Shown here piece after piece: positions 52,201 through 61,898 of a stretch of 64,000 nucleotides of DNA. The translations under genes were made by a program, and so were the position numbers. The stretch covers positions 1,046,745 to 1,110,744 of the forward strand of contig SCFE01000102.1 of NCBI GenBank assembly GCA_004352715.1, in the 5' to 3' direction. The notes under the pieces were generated by a model that made no database searches, had not been told where the DNA came from, and was given only the letters and a program-made list of their open reading frames with translations. Positions within the stretch are counted from its first letter, which is position 1; every line of letters begins with the position of its first letter. This DNA comes from Hofstenia miamia (lineage: Eukaryota; Xenacoelomorpha; Acoela).

Positions 52201-55200
52201 GGACGGAGTTGAAAAAAACTAGTAATAAACATTTATATAGTTAAGACCAGTGTATTGTCGTGTATACATACATACACGAAAAAATATACGGAACGATAAA
52301 TTTGACACATACATGTACATACACGAACAATTTTGAGATACATACACGACACACGCTGGCCAAAATAAACGTCAGATTTTGAATGCATGATATACACGGA
52401 CAGGCCCTCAACCCCTAGTTCAACATGTGCCAGATAAATTAATATGACATCACAGACGTTGCTAAAACCACTAAACAAACATACTCCACATGAGACCTGA
52501 AAGATCATGAAAAGTGTAAGTCAGAATAATAGTCCTATAACTGCTGACTGTTTGGGCGTTATCATTGTTTTCCTGTCTAGTCTTGTCACACACATTTGAG
52601 GCAGTCTGTAAAGTTTGTCCAGGAAAGTACAAGCCTTTAAAGAGCACCAAAGGCAATTTGCTCAATCGCATGCAGCAAATCCATTCAACACAACGGCAAG
52701 TATTCTATACCAAGAAGTCAAAGACAATGAAAAGTTTGACTCTCCAAATTAACCAATCTGGTATCGTTTCAGTGAAGGTACCACAATTTTCACCACAATC
52801 TGAAATCGTTACCTTGGTTGTGGAGCTTCATAAATGCTGTTGAGCCACGTTACAACCCTGTTGGCTAACGCACGCTAGATTGTTGGACTGGGAGAAATGG
52901 TCGGTGCTTCATTGGCTGCACAGTTCACTACATTTACAAAGGGAAAACCTGCACCAACCGGTTGTACTTTGATGAACTTCCACCACCTCATTACGCCGAC
53001 ACCATTTAAGATTGGTATATACGAGAGACTACCCGCACCAAGCTGCCTGTATTAAACTTTATCACCGGCACTTCTTCAAACTGATTCAATGTCTCTTTCT
53101 ATGACGGCTCGCAAGTCGATGATGATAGTGAGGATTTATCTGACGACCAGGAAGGCGATTAACAAGACCCCATGGATACCGATCTTGATGCATTCAACAG
53201 TCAACATATTGGTCAGCTTTCAAGCGAACCAGCCTCAGTGGAATGGATGCGTGGCGCATGTCCTACAACTGGTAGTTGGTGATGGCTTCAAGGAGCTTCG
53301 TGATTATTCTCGTATCCTGGACACAACTGGGAAGGCAAATTCGAACAAGACTTGATGGAGCTCTATGTTCACACTCCTTCAGCACATAATTAAAGAACGG
53401 GGAAGCATTGAGAAAGCTCTTTGTAAGATCAAACGGCATGACCTAATTGTCACAGCAGCTGGCTATGAAATTCTAGAAGACGTTTTTCGCTTCTGCACAT
53501 TTTCAATCAGGCTACCAAGGATTTAGAGGGTGAGAAAAATCCCACTATCTCTTCAATAATTGTGATAGTCCAAGGTCTGGAATCTGCTCTGATGTCACCG
53601 TTATCATCAGGGATCACAGTGGCTGCAAATGCATTGAAGAAGCGTCTGCTTACTTCACTGCGTAAACCTTTCAACTACATACTCACCTCTTCTCTCTTCC
53701 CATCTCAGCCACAGTTCTGGATCGCCAAACCACGCTATCGTACTGTGGGAGCCGTCCAGGATATTTTCATTTCAATAGCCTGGTATGCAGAGAGACATAA
53801 ACTTTCTTTCACTGCAGCGATGGAGCAAAGTCCAATGGACGTGCCACCCATTTCCGAAAGGGACGACCCTCTAGCATTCCAGCGTGGCGGCAAGCGCCTT
53901 CGTCTTGACCTGCACGATGTTACTGAGTCTGGCAGATTGAATTTAAGAAAATAGGAACAATGTAGTTCAGCCGTGGAGACAGAGTTAGAGGCTTATCTCA
54001 CAATACCAGCAACTAAAAATTAAGCATTGTGCCATTATGGAAGACCCGTTCTGAATCAGCACTGGGAAGATGTGCTCTGGAGATTCTATCAACCCCAGCT
54101 TTTGTTGGGCGTGTGGAGCGTCTGTTCTCTGCTACTGGACAATTCATGTCTGCGAGACGCTGTGCAATGAAGTCATCCACGTTAAAGCAAATTGTAATGT
54201 GCAAGTTCAACCTGAAGTGATAGTTTGTTAATTATTGCAGGAATAAATGTTCAGATATTTTTTTTATTAGCATTATTCTCTCCATAATAGGCATGTAGCG
54301 TGGTGTAGGGTGGGATGTTTCGTACGAATTTTAGAAATCAACATTCGAGTAGAAATCAAAAACACAAAACAAACATTTGGACAGCGCAGTGCACACACAC
54401 AGCGTAAATAAAAATAGATGTTATAATATATGAAAAACACGATAATTTGTGTTCTGAAATATATGAAATACATACACGATAGTATGGACTACATACTCGT
54501 ACATACACGCAAAAATCCGTATACATGCACGCTTTTTATTTTCCCTACACGACAATAAAAAAAATAAAAGAAGCCTAAATGATTCTTAATGACTCAGTCA
54601 ACATCAGACTAAAATATTCTTAAATGTGCTGCAGATCAAATAGTATTTATAAGAGCGAATTGGAGGTATCACTATTTGAATATTTTCATACACAAAAAAT
54701 GTAAAAGGCAAGAATTATCTTTAGCATTAAGCTAAAACATACTTTTAAACATTCGAATTACTTTTGAACATTATAATGGGTGAAAACCATAGAAAAAATT
54801 TTTATTGTAAGTATAAATAACACAAAAACCGAAAATTAACCAAAATCTCAGTATATTAAATGTTCAGAAATCTCTGAATTTTTAAATAATGCTTAAGTTT
54901 TGAGCATTTTGAGCTTCGTTTTTTCATAAAAAAATTCTTATAAACAAGAAAGATTTATTGTCAATATAATTTTAATAAAATATTTGATTATGAACAAGGC
55001 GTAAAGATCAAACAAGTTTTGTACTGGCTTGAGAACTATTTAATATAGAAGGTAATTGAAGTCAAATTAAGAATTTTTCGGTTATTACGAAACATCAAGA
55101 TTCAGTAAGCGGTGATAAGTAAGCCGAACACGAACATCAAATAAAAGATCTTACACATCTGAGAGCGAATCTGCACATGAATCCGGTGTAAAAACGTCTA

Positions 55201-57845
55201 CAAGCGAAATAACATTTTCATGACGCATGTGACACAATAAAACTAACTCTCTGTAAGTTCGTTTCGCATGAATATTGGTTTGAAAAGGCTTCTGTAATTT
55301 TTTAACAGCACACTCTAAAAATTGACTAAATTAATTATATATATATATATATATTCGGAATTTGTAACATACAAATGGTGAATCTTCATTACAAACGGTG
55401 AATTCTGAAAAAATGTATGTTACAAACGACGGGTTGCTTTTTTGGAGTTTAAAATTGAGGAGAATGCAAAATTTTTGAAATTTTCTAGTTAGTATATCTC
55501 AGTACCCTCTCAACAATATATCCCACTGGATTAATGGCTCTAAAAATTTAAAATGAAAAATTTTTTTTTGCTGGTTTTCACAGATATTCGTCGTTTACTA
55601 TATCTTAGCAAATAACGCTTGGATCGACTTCACACCTAATTCATCAGCTCCCAAATTAAAAACTGCATCTACTAAAGTTCTTTAAAGATGTATAGGATAT
55701 GGATTACTTTGTTTTTATTTTGAAATTTCCTTTAACAACCCACTACCGACTTGATCCTATATTTTGGGGAAATAATCATTAATATCTCAGTGAATAATGC
55801 TTAGATCGACTTCGACCTTAGTTCATTAGCTTCCAAATTAAAAACTACATCTACTAAATTCCTTTAGAGATTTATAGGATATGGTAAAATACTTAGATTA
55901 CTATGTACTTAACAATATTATATGGTTATTGAAGTTCAAGATTTTCGGTAAAATAGAATTAAAATTTAAAACAAAATTAAAGCGAGGAACAAAAGAAGAC
56001 TAGATTAAGGAGTAGGGAGAGGACTTAAATTTAGAAAATAAGAAAAAGTCTAAGTTATGAGCAGTAATCAGGTAGTTAGCAATAGGAATAATGCGAATGA
56101 AGAAATAATTTTATGAGTGAGCTTTGTGGGTTTAAGTTTGAAGGGATCAATATAATATTTTTCTAACCAAAGAGAGTTGAAGAAAAGAAGATACAGAACT
56201 TGAGGCTGAAGAACAAGCGGTAATAAATTAAGAGGAAGTAGTGCAGATTTGTAAATGAGAAAAGGGGAAATCTACTTAACAACACGAAGCTGAAAGCGTA
56301 GAGATAGCGAATGGAATCGAAAGGTAGAGAGATTTTTTTATGTCAGTAGAGGTACAGAGAGGAATATTACGCTGGATGGAAAAGAGGATATATATATATA
56401 TATATAAAAAATTTAATAGACACAAAACAAAATGTCCGCGGCTATTGCATTACTAATCAATATATATATTTAATAAAAATGTTAAATTGCTTAAGTCTAT
56501 TAACATTAACAGTGAAGGTTCCAAATGAGTTTGACCAAAAAGCGTTGTCGAAATTATTTTGGGGTGTAATTTATTGTGAAAAGTGACCTGAATACAATAT
56601 TAGGAAGGTGTTAGGGTTTTTAACAGCAGCGCTTTTAGTATTTGTATAACCCTTAGTTGCAACTTCGAATCATGATGTCGATCTCGCGAATCTCAATTAT
56701 CCAATCTTGAAGTCGAATTCGATCAAGCAAATTTTAATCAATGTCACAGTACACGTGGCATTTTCAATGCATGCATTTTTAAATAGATCAACAATTAATA
56801 AAAGAAAACTACTAGCAGCAAGAATACAATATAGTACTAAAAATTTTATTTGATATAACATCTAAATTGGATATCATGCATGAAAAGCAAACCTTTGCAC
56901 ATTGTACAACTACAGCCTTTTTTAACATTTAGAAAGTTGCTCAATAAATTAGACGCAATAATTGATGTTTGGCAAGCCAAAACTAGTAGGGGCAAAATTT
57001 TTTTCGCAATAATTGATGTTTATTTTCGATTGATACAAATTTCCAGTTTTCTAAGTATATGTGGGTTATAGATAATCCAAATAGGTCGCTATTATCAGTT
57101 CAGTTTTTGTTTGCGAAATGTGTCGAAAAAACTGAATTTGTTTTGATTTGAGTAATATGCAATAATAATAACGTTGGAAATTGTGCTGATAAATTGTAAT
57201 ATGTTGCTAATCAACAGGAGGAATACGTTGAGTCACATGCCAAACGACACATGTTTGCTAAGATTTGGGCAAAGCAACTAGAACATGTAAACCTGCAATC
57301 ACAATCTCAACACGCGGTCTTGAAAGAAGTTAGAGCAGTATCAAAGATCATTCAATAATCCTATTCAAATTTCATTGATGAAACAAATATTTGGGTTTTT
57401 GGTGTCAAACACGTACTCGGCGAAAGAACTGTGATCGTGATGTCGATATTTGAACCACCGGTTTATGGGAAAATACAATATTCCTCCAATTTTCGATCAT
57501 CCAAACTGATTGAGCAATTGCCCAATGATGTCTGGCTAAACACACCTTCTGGCAGTGAGAGCTGTTTCTCGATGGCAACGTAAAATTCTTCCAACAGTGT
57601 AAAATATATTCAAATTTCTAATAATTAAAATATGTTCACGACCTCTTCTATTATATAAAATAACCAAATTTGCTGATTCGTTGGAGGTATCCATTGCAAT
57701 GTAAACACTACAAAAACGAGATGTTAACTGTACTCACGTATATAATGATTATACACCTTAATTTTTTTGTAACATACACCAATATATACATCAATTTTAA
57801 GTATTATACATGCATACAGCCATAGCGGGTGCAGTTAATTTGTCA

Positions 57846-57886
<41 letters not shown>

Positions 57887-58123
57887 CAAATATGAAAAAG
57901 TACTTACTAGTATTTAGTAATGTATTTGTTGCAGAACTAAATTCAATTAACAAAGTATTAAATAAAAAACAATTACCAAACAGCTCCGTAAGCCCCCTGT
58001 CCAATAGATTTAAAGTCTGTATAATGCTTGGGGTAATTCCAAACACTACGACTCAACTCTTCAGAAACGAATCCAGAAGGTGCGTACGAATCAACCATAG
58101 CTTGTATTTTTACAATTACATAT
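43119..58123 (-). CDS. p38: p38-type MAP kinase gene (p38b), nearly complete, nine coding exons
   Basis: This is a p38 MAP kinase on the minus strand. The exons in transcript order are 58123-57977 (ATG at 58098), 55325-55155, 52176-52065, 50989-50960, 50913-50866, 49862-49748 (or its copy 50407-50293), 45338-45187, 44124-44043 and 43292-43119. They join in frame to 1006 nt (335 codons plus 1 nt), close to the family length before its short last exon, which was not found. Visible landmarks are the Gly-rich loop GQGAYG, the catalytic Lys in AVKK, HRDLKPSN, DFGLAR, TGY, RWYRAPE, DIWSVGC and the docking run DPDDEP. A 5' UTR exon must lie upstream, because the first coding exon has its own acceptor. 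The introns carry a BED-type hAT element, a hAT fragment, MITE copies and two tandem duplications that include exons. It is convergent with p38a and divergent from the FNDC3-like gene. Confidence 0.92.
43370..44042. other. p38b intron, non-coding
   Basis: This lies between exons 9 and 8. Positions 43620-43860 contain a GC-richer patch with CCACCCCTACTAG and CGCGCG words, possibly a decayed repeat. No coding sequence. Confidence 0.45.
44043..44124 (-). CDS. p38: p38b exon 8 (82 nt)
   Basis: This exon encodes [20 protein letters not shown] then FVNANYS, ending in phase 1. The acceptor is TTTTTAG and the donor GTACCA. It was placed by phase, exact length match to p38a exon 17256-17337, and similarity to the ARNYI segment of p38 kinases. 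Confidence 0.9.
44356..44647. repeat. GGCTACGG MITE copy duplicated around an N gap
   Basis: Positions 44367-44496 repeat exactly as 44518-44647, with Ns at 44497-44517 between. The sequence is the left part of the MITE family at 41013. It is probably an unmerged overlap. Confidence 0.8.
45187..45338 (-). CDS. p38: p38b exon 7: DIWSVGC helix F and MAPK insert (152 nt)
   Basis: This exon encodes [20 protein letters not shown] then the segment to [16 protein letters not shown]. The acceptor is GTTTAG and the donor GTATGA, leaving phase 0. [11 protein letters not shown] is typical of p38 kinases and is closer to vertebrate p38 than the matching p38a exon. Confidence 0.94.
45840..47040. repeat. 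320-bp exact duplication bounded by Ns
   Basis: Positions 45840-46159 equal 46721-47040. Ns at 46720 and 47041 bound the second copy, so the latter is likely a misplaced or redundant contig. It lies in a p38b intron. Confidence 0.85.
47042..48929. other. p38b intron, no gene recognised
   Basis: This is AT-rich DNA. GGCCC words at 48440-48480 resemble those at 165-235 and may mark an end of the hAT element whose transposase follows. Confidence 0.4.
48930..49600 (-). pseudogene. hAT transposase fragment in p38b intron
   Basis: The minus frame reads [20 protein letters not shown], the conserved VTDNASNM block of the hAT catalytic domain. A second piece (48930-49118) has no clear motif. Frames are broken. 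Confidence 0.75.
49748..49862 (-). CDS. p38: p38b exon 6: DFG to APE, TGY activation loop (115 nt)
   Basis: This exon encodes [32 protein letters not shown] and QHYGKE, ending in phase 1. The acceptor is ATTTAG and the donor GTAGGT. The TGY dual-phosphorylation motif and [10 protein letters not shown] match canonical p38. An identical exon sits 545 bp upstream in the transcript direction (50293-50407). Confidence 0.94.
50293..50407 (-). CDS. p38: Second identical copy of the p38b TGY exon
   Basis: This exon is identical to 49748-49862 over all 115 nt, with the same acceptor and donor. It lies within a roughly 550-bp tandem duplication whose intronic parts differ by small indels. Because 115 is not a multiple of three, using both copies in one mRNA would shift the frame; only one can be used per transcript. 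I cannot tell which is used. Confidence 0.85.
50866..50913 (-). CDS. p38: p38b exon 5: DLKPSN catalytic loop (48 nt)
   Basis: This exon encodes [16 protein letters not shown] with donor GTAAG. The upstream duplicate of this exon (51203 down to 51169) keeps only its first 35 nt and has no donor, so this is the functional copy. Confidence 0.93.
50960..50989 (-). CDS. p38: p38b exon 4: start of catalytic loop (30 nt)
   Basis: This 30-nt exon encodes [10 protein letters not shown], bounded by TGTTTAG and GTAAGT. An identical copy with the same borders lies at 51250-51279 inside a 290-bp tandem duplication. Confidence 0.92.
51250..51279 (-). pseudogene. p38: Duplicate of p38b exon 4 with truncated duplicate of exon 5
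   Basis: This is an exact copy of the 30-nt [10 protein letters not shown] exon with acceptor and donor. It is followed on the minus strand by a truncated copy of the DLKPSN exon (51203-51169) cut off at the duplication border. Including both 30-nt copies would insert ten residues in the catalytic core, so this copy should be skipped or be an assembly artefact. Confidence 0.85.
52065..52176 (-). CDS. p38: p38b exon 3: hinge and helix D/E (112 nt)
   Basis: This exon encodes [20 protein letters not shown] then [25 protein letters not shown] is the p38 hinge, with Thr at the gatekeeper position and Met-Gly after it. The acceptor is CATTTAG and the donor GTTTTAG, a weaker but usable GT. Confidence 0.93.
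52253..54557 (+). mobile_element. hAT element with BED zinc finger, broken transposase
   Basis: The inverted ends are TATTGTCGTGTA at 52253 and its complement ending at 54557. The plus strand carries a BED-type finger near 52585-52690 ([18 protein letters not shown]). The hAT middle region [20 protein letters not shown] is at about 53229-53300. The C-terminal dimerisation region is at 54029-54220 ([20 protein letters not shown]). Frameshifts and stops break it into at least four frames, so it is inactive. It lies in the p38b intron between exons 2 and 3, antisense to the gene. The MITE at 423-900 is its deletion derivative. Confidence 0.87.
54558..55148. other. p38b intron, non-coding
   Basis: AT-rich, no recognised feature. 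Confidence 0.5.
55155..55325 (-). CDS. p38: p38b exon 2: catalytic lysine, helix C, ERK-like hinge entry
   Basis: This exon encodes [40 protein letters not shown] and [13 protein letters not shown]. It contains the beta-3 catalytic Lys and the helix C Glu. The donor GTAAGA leaves phase 2, fitting the next exon. The 5' border is uncertain. The AG at 55327-55326 joins exon 1 in phase, giving [10 protein letters not shown]; an AG at 55316-55315 does not. With the in-phase join the beta-2/beta-3 turn is about six residues shorter than in family members. A TA microsatellite lies directly upstream. Confidence 0.85.
55336..55354. repeat. TA microsatellite abutting p38b exon 2
   Basis: The short TA run starts about 10 bp from the splice acceptor of exon 2 and may have eroded the original exon start. 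Confidence 0.8.
55608..55885. repeat. Two diverged copies of a roughly 100-bp repeat
   Basis: Positions about 55608-55705 and 55785-55885 align, sharing ATCGACTTC, CCAAATTAAAAACT and ATAGGATATGG blocks. The function is unknown. Confidence 0.65.
56386..57200. other. p38b intron with TA run, no gene recognised
   Basis: A TA run lies at about 56391-56405. Frames such as 56880-57071 show no known domain. Confidence 0.4.
57222..57360 (+). pseudogene. Exon-like open frame of unknown family
   Basis: After a good acceptor (AATCAACAG), 45 codons run to a [23 protein letters not shown] then [18 protein letters not shown]. It is basic, helical and of ordinary protein composition. The downstream + strand frame [20 protein letters not shown] also looks protein-like. 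I do not recognise the family; a transposon-derived or retained pseudogene fragment is most likely. It lies antisense in p38b intron 1. Confidence 0.35.
57848..57881. repeat. TA microsatellite
   Basis: A pure TA run beside p38b exon 1. A similar run lies at 58441-58466. Confidence 0.9.
57977..58123 (-). CDS. p38: p38b exon 1 (coding): start codon and Gly-rich loop
   Basis: The coding part runs from the ATG at 58098 to 57977 (122 nt). It encodes [20 protein letters not shown], then [19 protein letters not shown] and the first two bases of a Cys codon. GQGAYGAV is the ATP-binding glycine loop. A strong acceptor (pyrimidine run then ATTTTAG) lies 25 nt before the ATG, so the 5' UTR is split. 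The donor is GTAATT. Confidence 0.88.
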
Positions 58124-61100
58124 CTAAAATGAAAAGAAAATTACTAAAATAATAAAATTGAATAATGTGTACGCAAAAATGCAAGACTTAATACATTTAA
58201 ATTCAATATTCAGTCTTTCAGCGTCATACCTATATTCCTATCAAACATATATGCATCACATTCAAATTATTTTGAATTTAGTTTTGGGACTTAAGTGATA
58301 TGCATTGAAAAAAATTATGAATATAGAAGACAATTTTTTTACATTACCAGTTATAAGTAAAATGACCTTGCATATTTAGTTGGCTTAAATAATGCATTGC
58401 ATATAGAAAGAGATATATGATAATTTCAACTTTCTTGCCAATATATATATATATATATATATATATTGTGTAAGCTATTTCAATTAAATGTTTACCTAAA
58501 TAATAATCTACATCAATATTTTGTCCTGTGAAAGCAGTGAAAATGTTAACTTTCCAAACGTTTTAGTATTATAATGTACAGTACATAAGTCAAAATATTT
58601 TTACTTAAAATTTTAGCGATTATTTAGTAAATGAAGGCGCTTCGAAAAGCTTTTTTTAAAACGAAAACGGTTAAGATATTCTTAACAGATGCTCAAAAAA
58701 TATTTTTCAAGTAATTTTCACGTTAATGCAGTACAAAATACTTACGTATAAACAATATATAATACCTTCAGGTGGTTTGAATAGGAACAGTGGGGTGAAT
58801 AAAAACAGTAGATATTGAAAAAGTTTTATTTGGTCATTGCTCAAGGCATACACAAAATTTTATATTTAGATTTTGCATATAAGTTAAAAATTTAATAACT
58901 ATTGATTTAAGTGACATATTTTTTAAAAATTATATATTAAAATTTAAATGACCCGGCAGAAAAAAAGAAATTGTAATTAAAAGAGGCAATATATTAAATA
59001 TATTTCATATAAAAAATACACAAACTTGAAATTTAAATAATGAAAATATTAATGAGAGAATGATTAAGCAGAAAGACGCTAAAATATTAGTCTTAGGAAG
59101 ACATTGAAGAAAGTCAAATAAATTTTTGTGATGATGAAAATGCAAATGAAGTAAAAGAAAACCATTCTTGCAGGGAAATTCCGATCATTTGTGGAATACC
59201 AATAGAAAATGTGTTAATTTTGGAAGAAAATCTCTATAAAGAATTGACAAAATTGACAATGATAAAGAATTTATAGGTTTGTTTTTGTGTTTCAGAAGAC
59301 ATATAGGAGATACTGCATCATTTTCATAAACTGAGGAAGATATTCTGTTTTCATCAGATTGATTTTGTTGTTCCTCAGAGATGTATATCAATTGGAAAAG
59401 AACTAAATGGAAGAAACATGTAGTCGTACAATTGTACAAAACTCATTATCATTTGAATATGACTTATAATATTTAACTTTAGTGATATTTTTAATTGTAT
59501 ATAAGAGCGATTGTTATTATTCATTTGTAATAAGCCTTTTCTATTAAATTCAATATTTTAGCACGCTTTCTGATTAACAAATAGCTATTTAAATTTGCAA
59601 TTGCATATACCTAAATCTAAAAGCTATTATACATTCGTTGCACATCTTTGCACTTTTAAACAACTTCACTGCATCTTTTCATCCCATAGAGTATGAAAAG
59701 ATATATAAATAGTAAAATCACATGCGTTCTTATTCACTCAAACCTAAAAGATTAATAGAAACACTTTTAAAATATTCTAACATTCATTGAAATGTAATCT
59801 CAAGATATATAAGACACATATAGTTATTCATTAATAACGAAGAAAAGATAAAAATTCTGCGCAAAAATAAGGGTGTGGGGGCACTGCCGTTCAAGGCTTT
59901 TTATTAGAAACTAGTCCAAAGTTGAACAATCTAATCTCAATGATATTGCAAAATAGATATTGAATTCACGTTAATAATCTTTTAGGAATATTTTGAAACA
60001 GGATGGAACAACACCCAAAATAGCAGAGAACGTACTTATTTTAAGGTTCATGGGATCTAAATTTTGCAATGACCACCAAATTAAACAGATATTAATCCGG
60101 GAGAGAATGTGTGCAAGCAATTTAAGGACTTCGAGGGAAAAAAATACGAATAGCGGAGCTGAATCAGAAGCAACAATACTTGTGCATTTCCTGACAGAAA
60201 ACTTAATAAAGAACCTGATGGAGTCAATGTCTCAGACTTTCCCTGTGTAGGAATTGGCAAGGTGTAGACGCTCCAAAGTAGTTTGTCAATTTTTGCCTTG
60301 TTGTTAGTGGTGGCCCTCCGATCTGCAAGAGTTAAGTGCTTAAATTTTCACATAATTAGCATTTAGTTTTGACTAATTAACTGCGGAGATAATGTATTTC
60401 ATAACTATTTGAACATTTATTTTTGTTTTTAAAATTTAATATATTAGGTAAACCAATTAAAAATAAAGGGTATCTGTTCTAATTTAACTTTATAATTCTA
60501 TGGTATGAAGCAGGACGAATTATAACCTGCATTCCATAAAAATAGAAAGAATTTTGATGACAGAAACATTCTAAATACAAAAACATTAATGATTTAACAC
60601 AATTCAAGATTTTTTAACATTCATTTGTTGGTTATGGAATCAATCAATTTTTTAAAGGCTTCCCGATCTATGCTAAGAGCAAAATGTGAATGACAAAATA
60701 CTAGCAAGACATTCTCTTCAATCTAGACATCCCAGATAATTGAAGGTGCTGTTTGCAATAAGAAATATTCAACTAACGGTTAGAATGGAATAACAAAACT
60801 ATAGATATATTATATTATGCAATAAATGCAAAGAAACAATTGAGACTGCAATTTGATGGGAGAGTCACTAAGAGTCAATCTTGGCTAAATACTTAGTGGA
60901 TGTCGCAAACCAATAGAGCTTACTCTATTTTGTCAAAAAGAATTTCTCTAATGTTGCAAACAATATTAGTATTTTATAATACATTTTAGCTAATATCAAT
61001 TTAAAATGAAAGTTGATTTACTTTCCTATACAAAAAATAATATTTTTAAGCATGATACAAGTTTTCATTAACATAGGACAAATGTAATCCCATTATATTT

Positions 61101-61199
61101 TCTGAAGTGCCATATGGCAAATAAACGTAGACAAGAATTGCAACAATTCAGATTTTCTTCGCGATAAATTTATGCACTTTAATATTTTTGCTTTTTAAC
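58124..61199. other. Divergent intergenic region between p38b and the FNDC3-like gene
   Basis: It must hold the p38b 5' UTR exon and both promoters. I see AT-rich DNA with a TA run at 58441-58466 but no CpG-rich promoter. Frames at 59185-59439 (-) and 59993-60250 (+) have no recognisable domain. Confidence 0.4.
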
Positions 61200-61246
61200 C
61201 GATTTGTTTTAGTGTCGTATGATGTGAAGACGATGTCAGTTCAGTG
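61200..61246 (+). other. Possible non-coding first exon of the FNDC3-like gene
   Basis: A GTAAGC donor at 61247 follows a short GC-richer stretch and lies about 380 nt before the TTTAG acceptor that precedes the start-codon exon. No start of this exon can be defined. Inference only. Confidence 0.25.
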
Positions 61247-61633
61247 GTAAGCTGCGTTTAGTTTTTTTATTTAAACTAGAAATTGCGATTGAGCTAGCTT
61301 TTTGCTATCAAAAATTTTGTGTGCTAGCAAATATATTTTCCCGGATTTATTTCATATATTTCGTTGAGGATTTATACGTTCACAATATTTTTGCAAATTT
61401 CTGCTAAAATTCGTAATTTTCTTTTAAAGTTTAGTACAATTGTAATATTTATCTGCAGACAGCTACAATCAATCAATTGTTTTATGTTTATTGTTACTTT
61501 TAATTTAACAGCTGTTGTTTTGTTAAAAGCATGTTGATTATTTGCACCATATGTTAATTAACGCCTACTCTTTTGAAGTATTTAGTTATACAACTTTTAA
61601 TGATCTCTTATCAACATATAATTTAGTACCATA

Positions 61634-61898
61634 ATGAGCGATGCTGATGATGGTCACCACGATGCTTGTACTCCTGATGACACAGTAGACCGTGCATCTC
61701 TTTTAGTTATATCAGAGGAATGTCGAGAATCTGAGAGGCGTACAATTGAGCACGTCGAATCTAATCAAGAAACCAATGTTTCAGTATTGCAGTCAAATGA
61801 CATTTTTTCTCGAACTGGTTCTAAAAGTGTTTACATGAAAATTGACAAAGGAAAATCATTTCTAATTAAACTCGATAACAAATGTCAAATCGTGCACG
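61634..61898 (+). CDS. FNDC3: FNDC3-like exon with start codon
   Basis: The ATG at 61634 opens MSDADDGHHDACTPDDTVDR. The exon is acidic and Ser-rich, then enters the conserved strand KSFLIKLDNKCQIVH. The donor is GTATGC after the first base of a Gly codon. A TTTAG acceptor at 61622-61626 lies just before the ATG and suggests an upstream 5' UTR exon. Confidence 0.78.
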
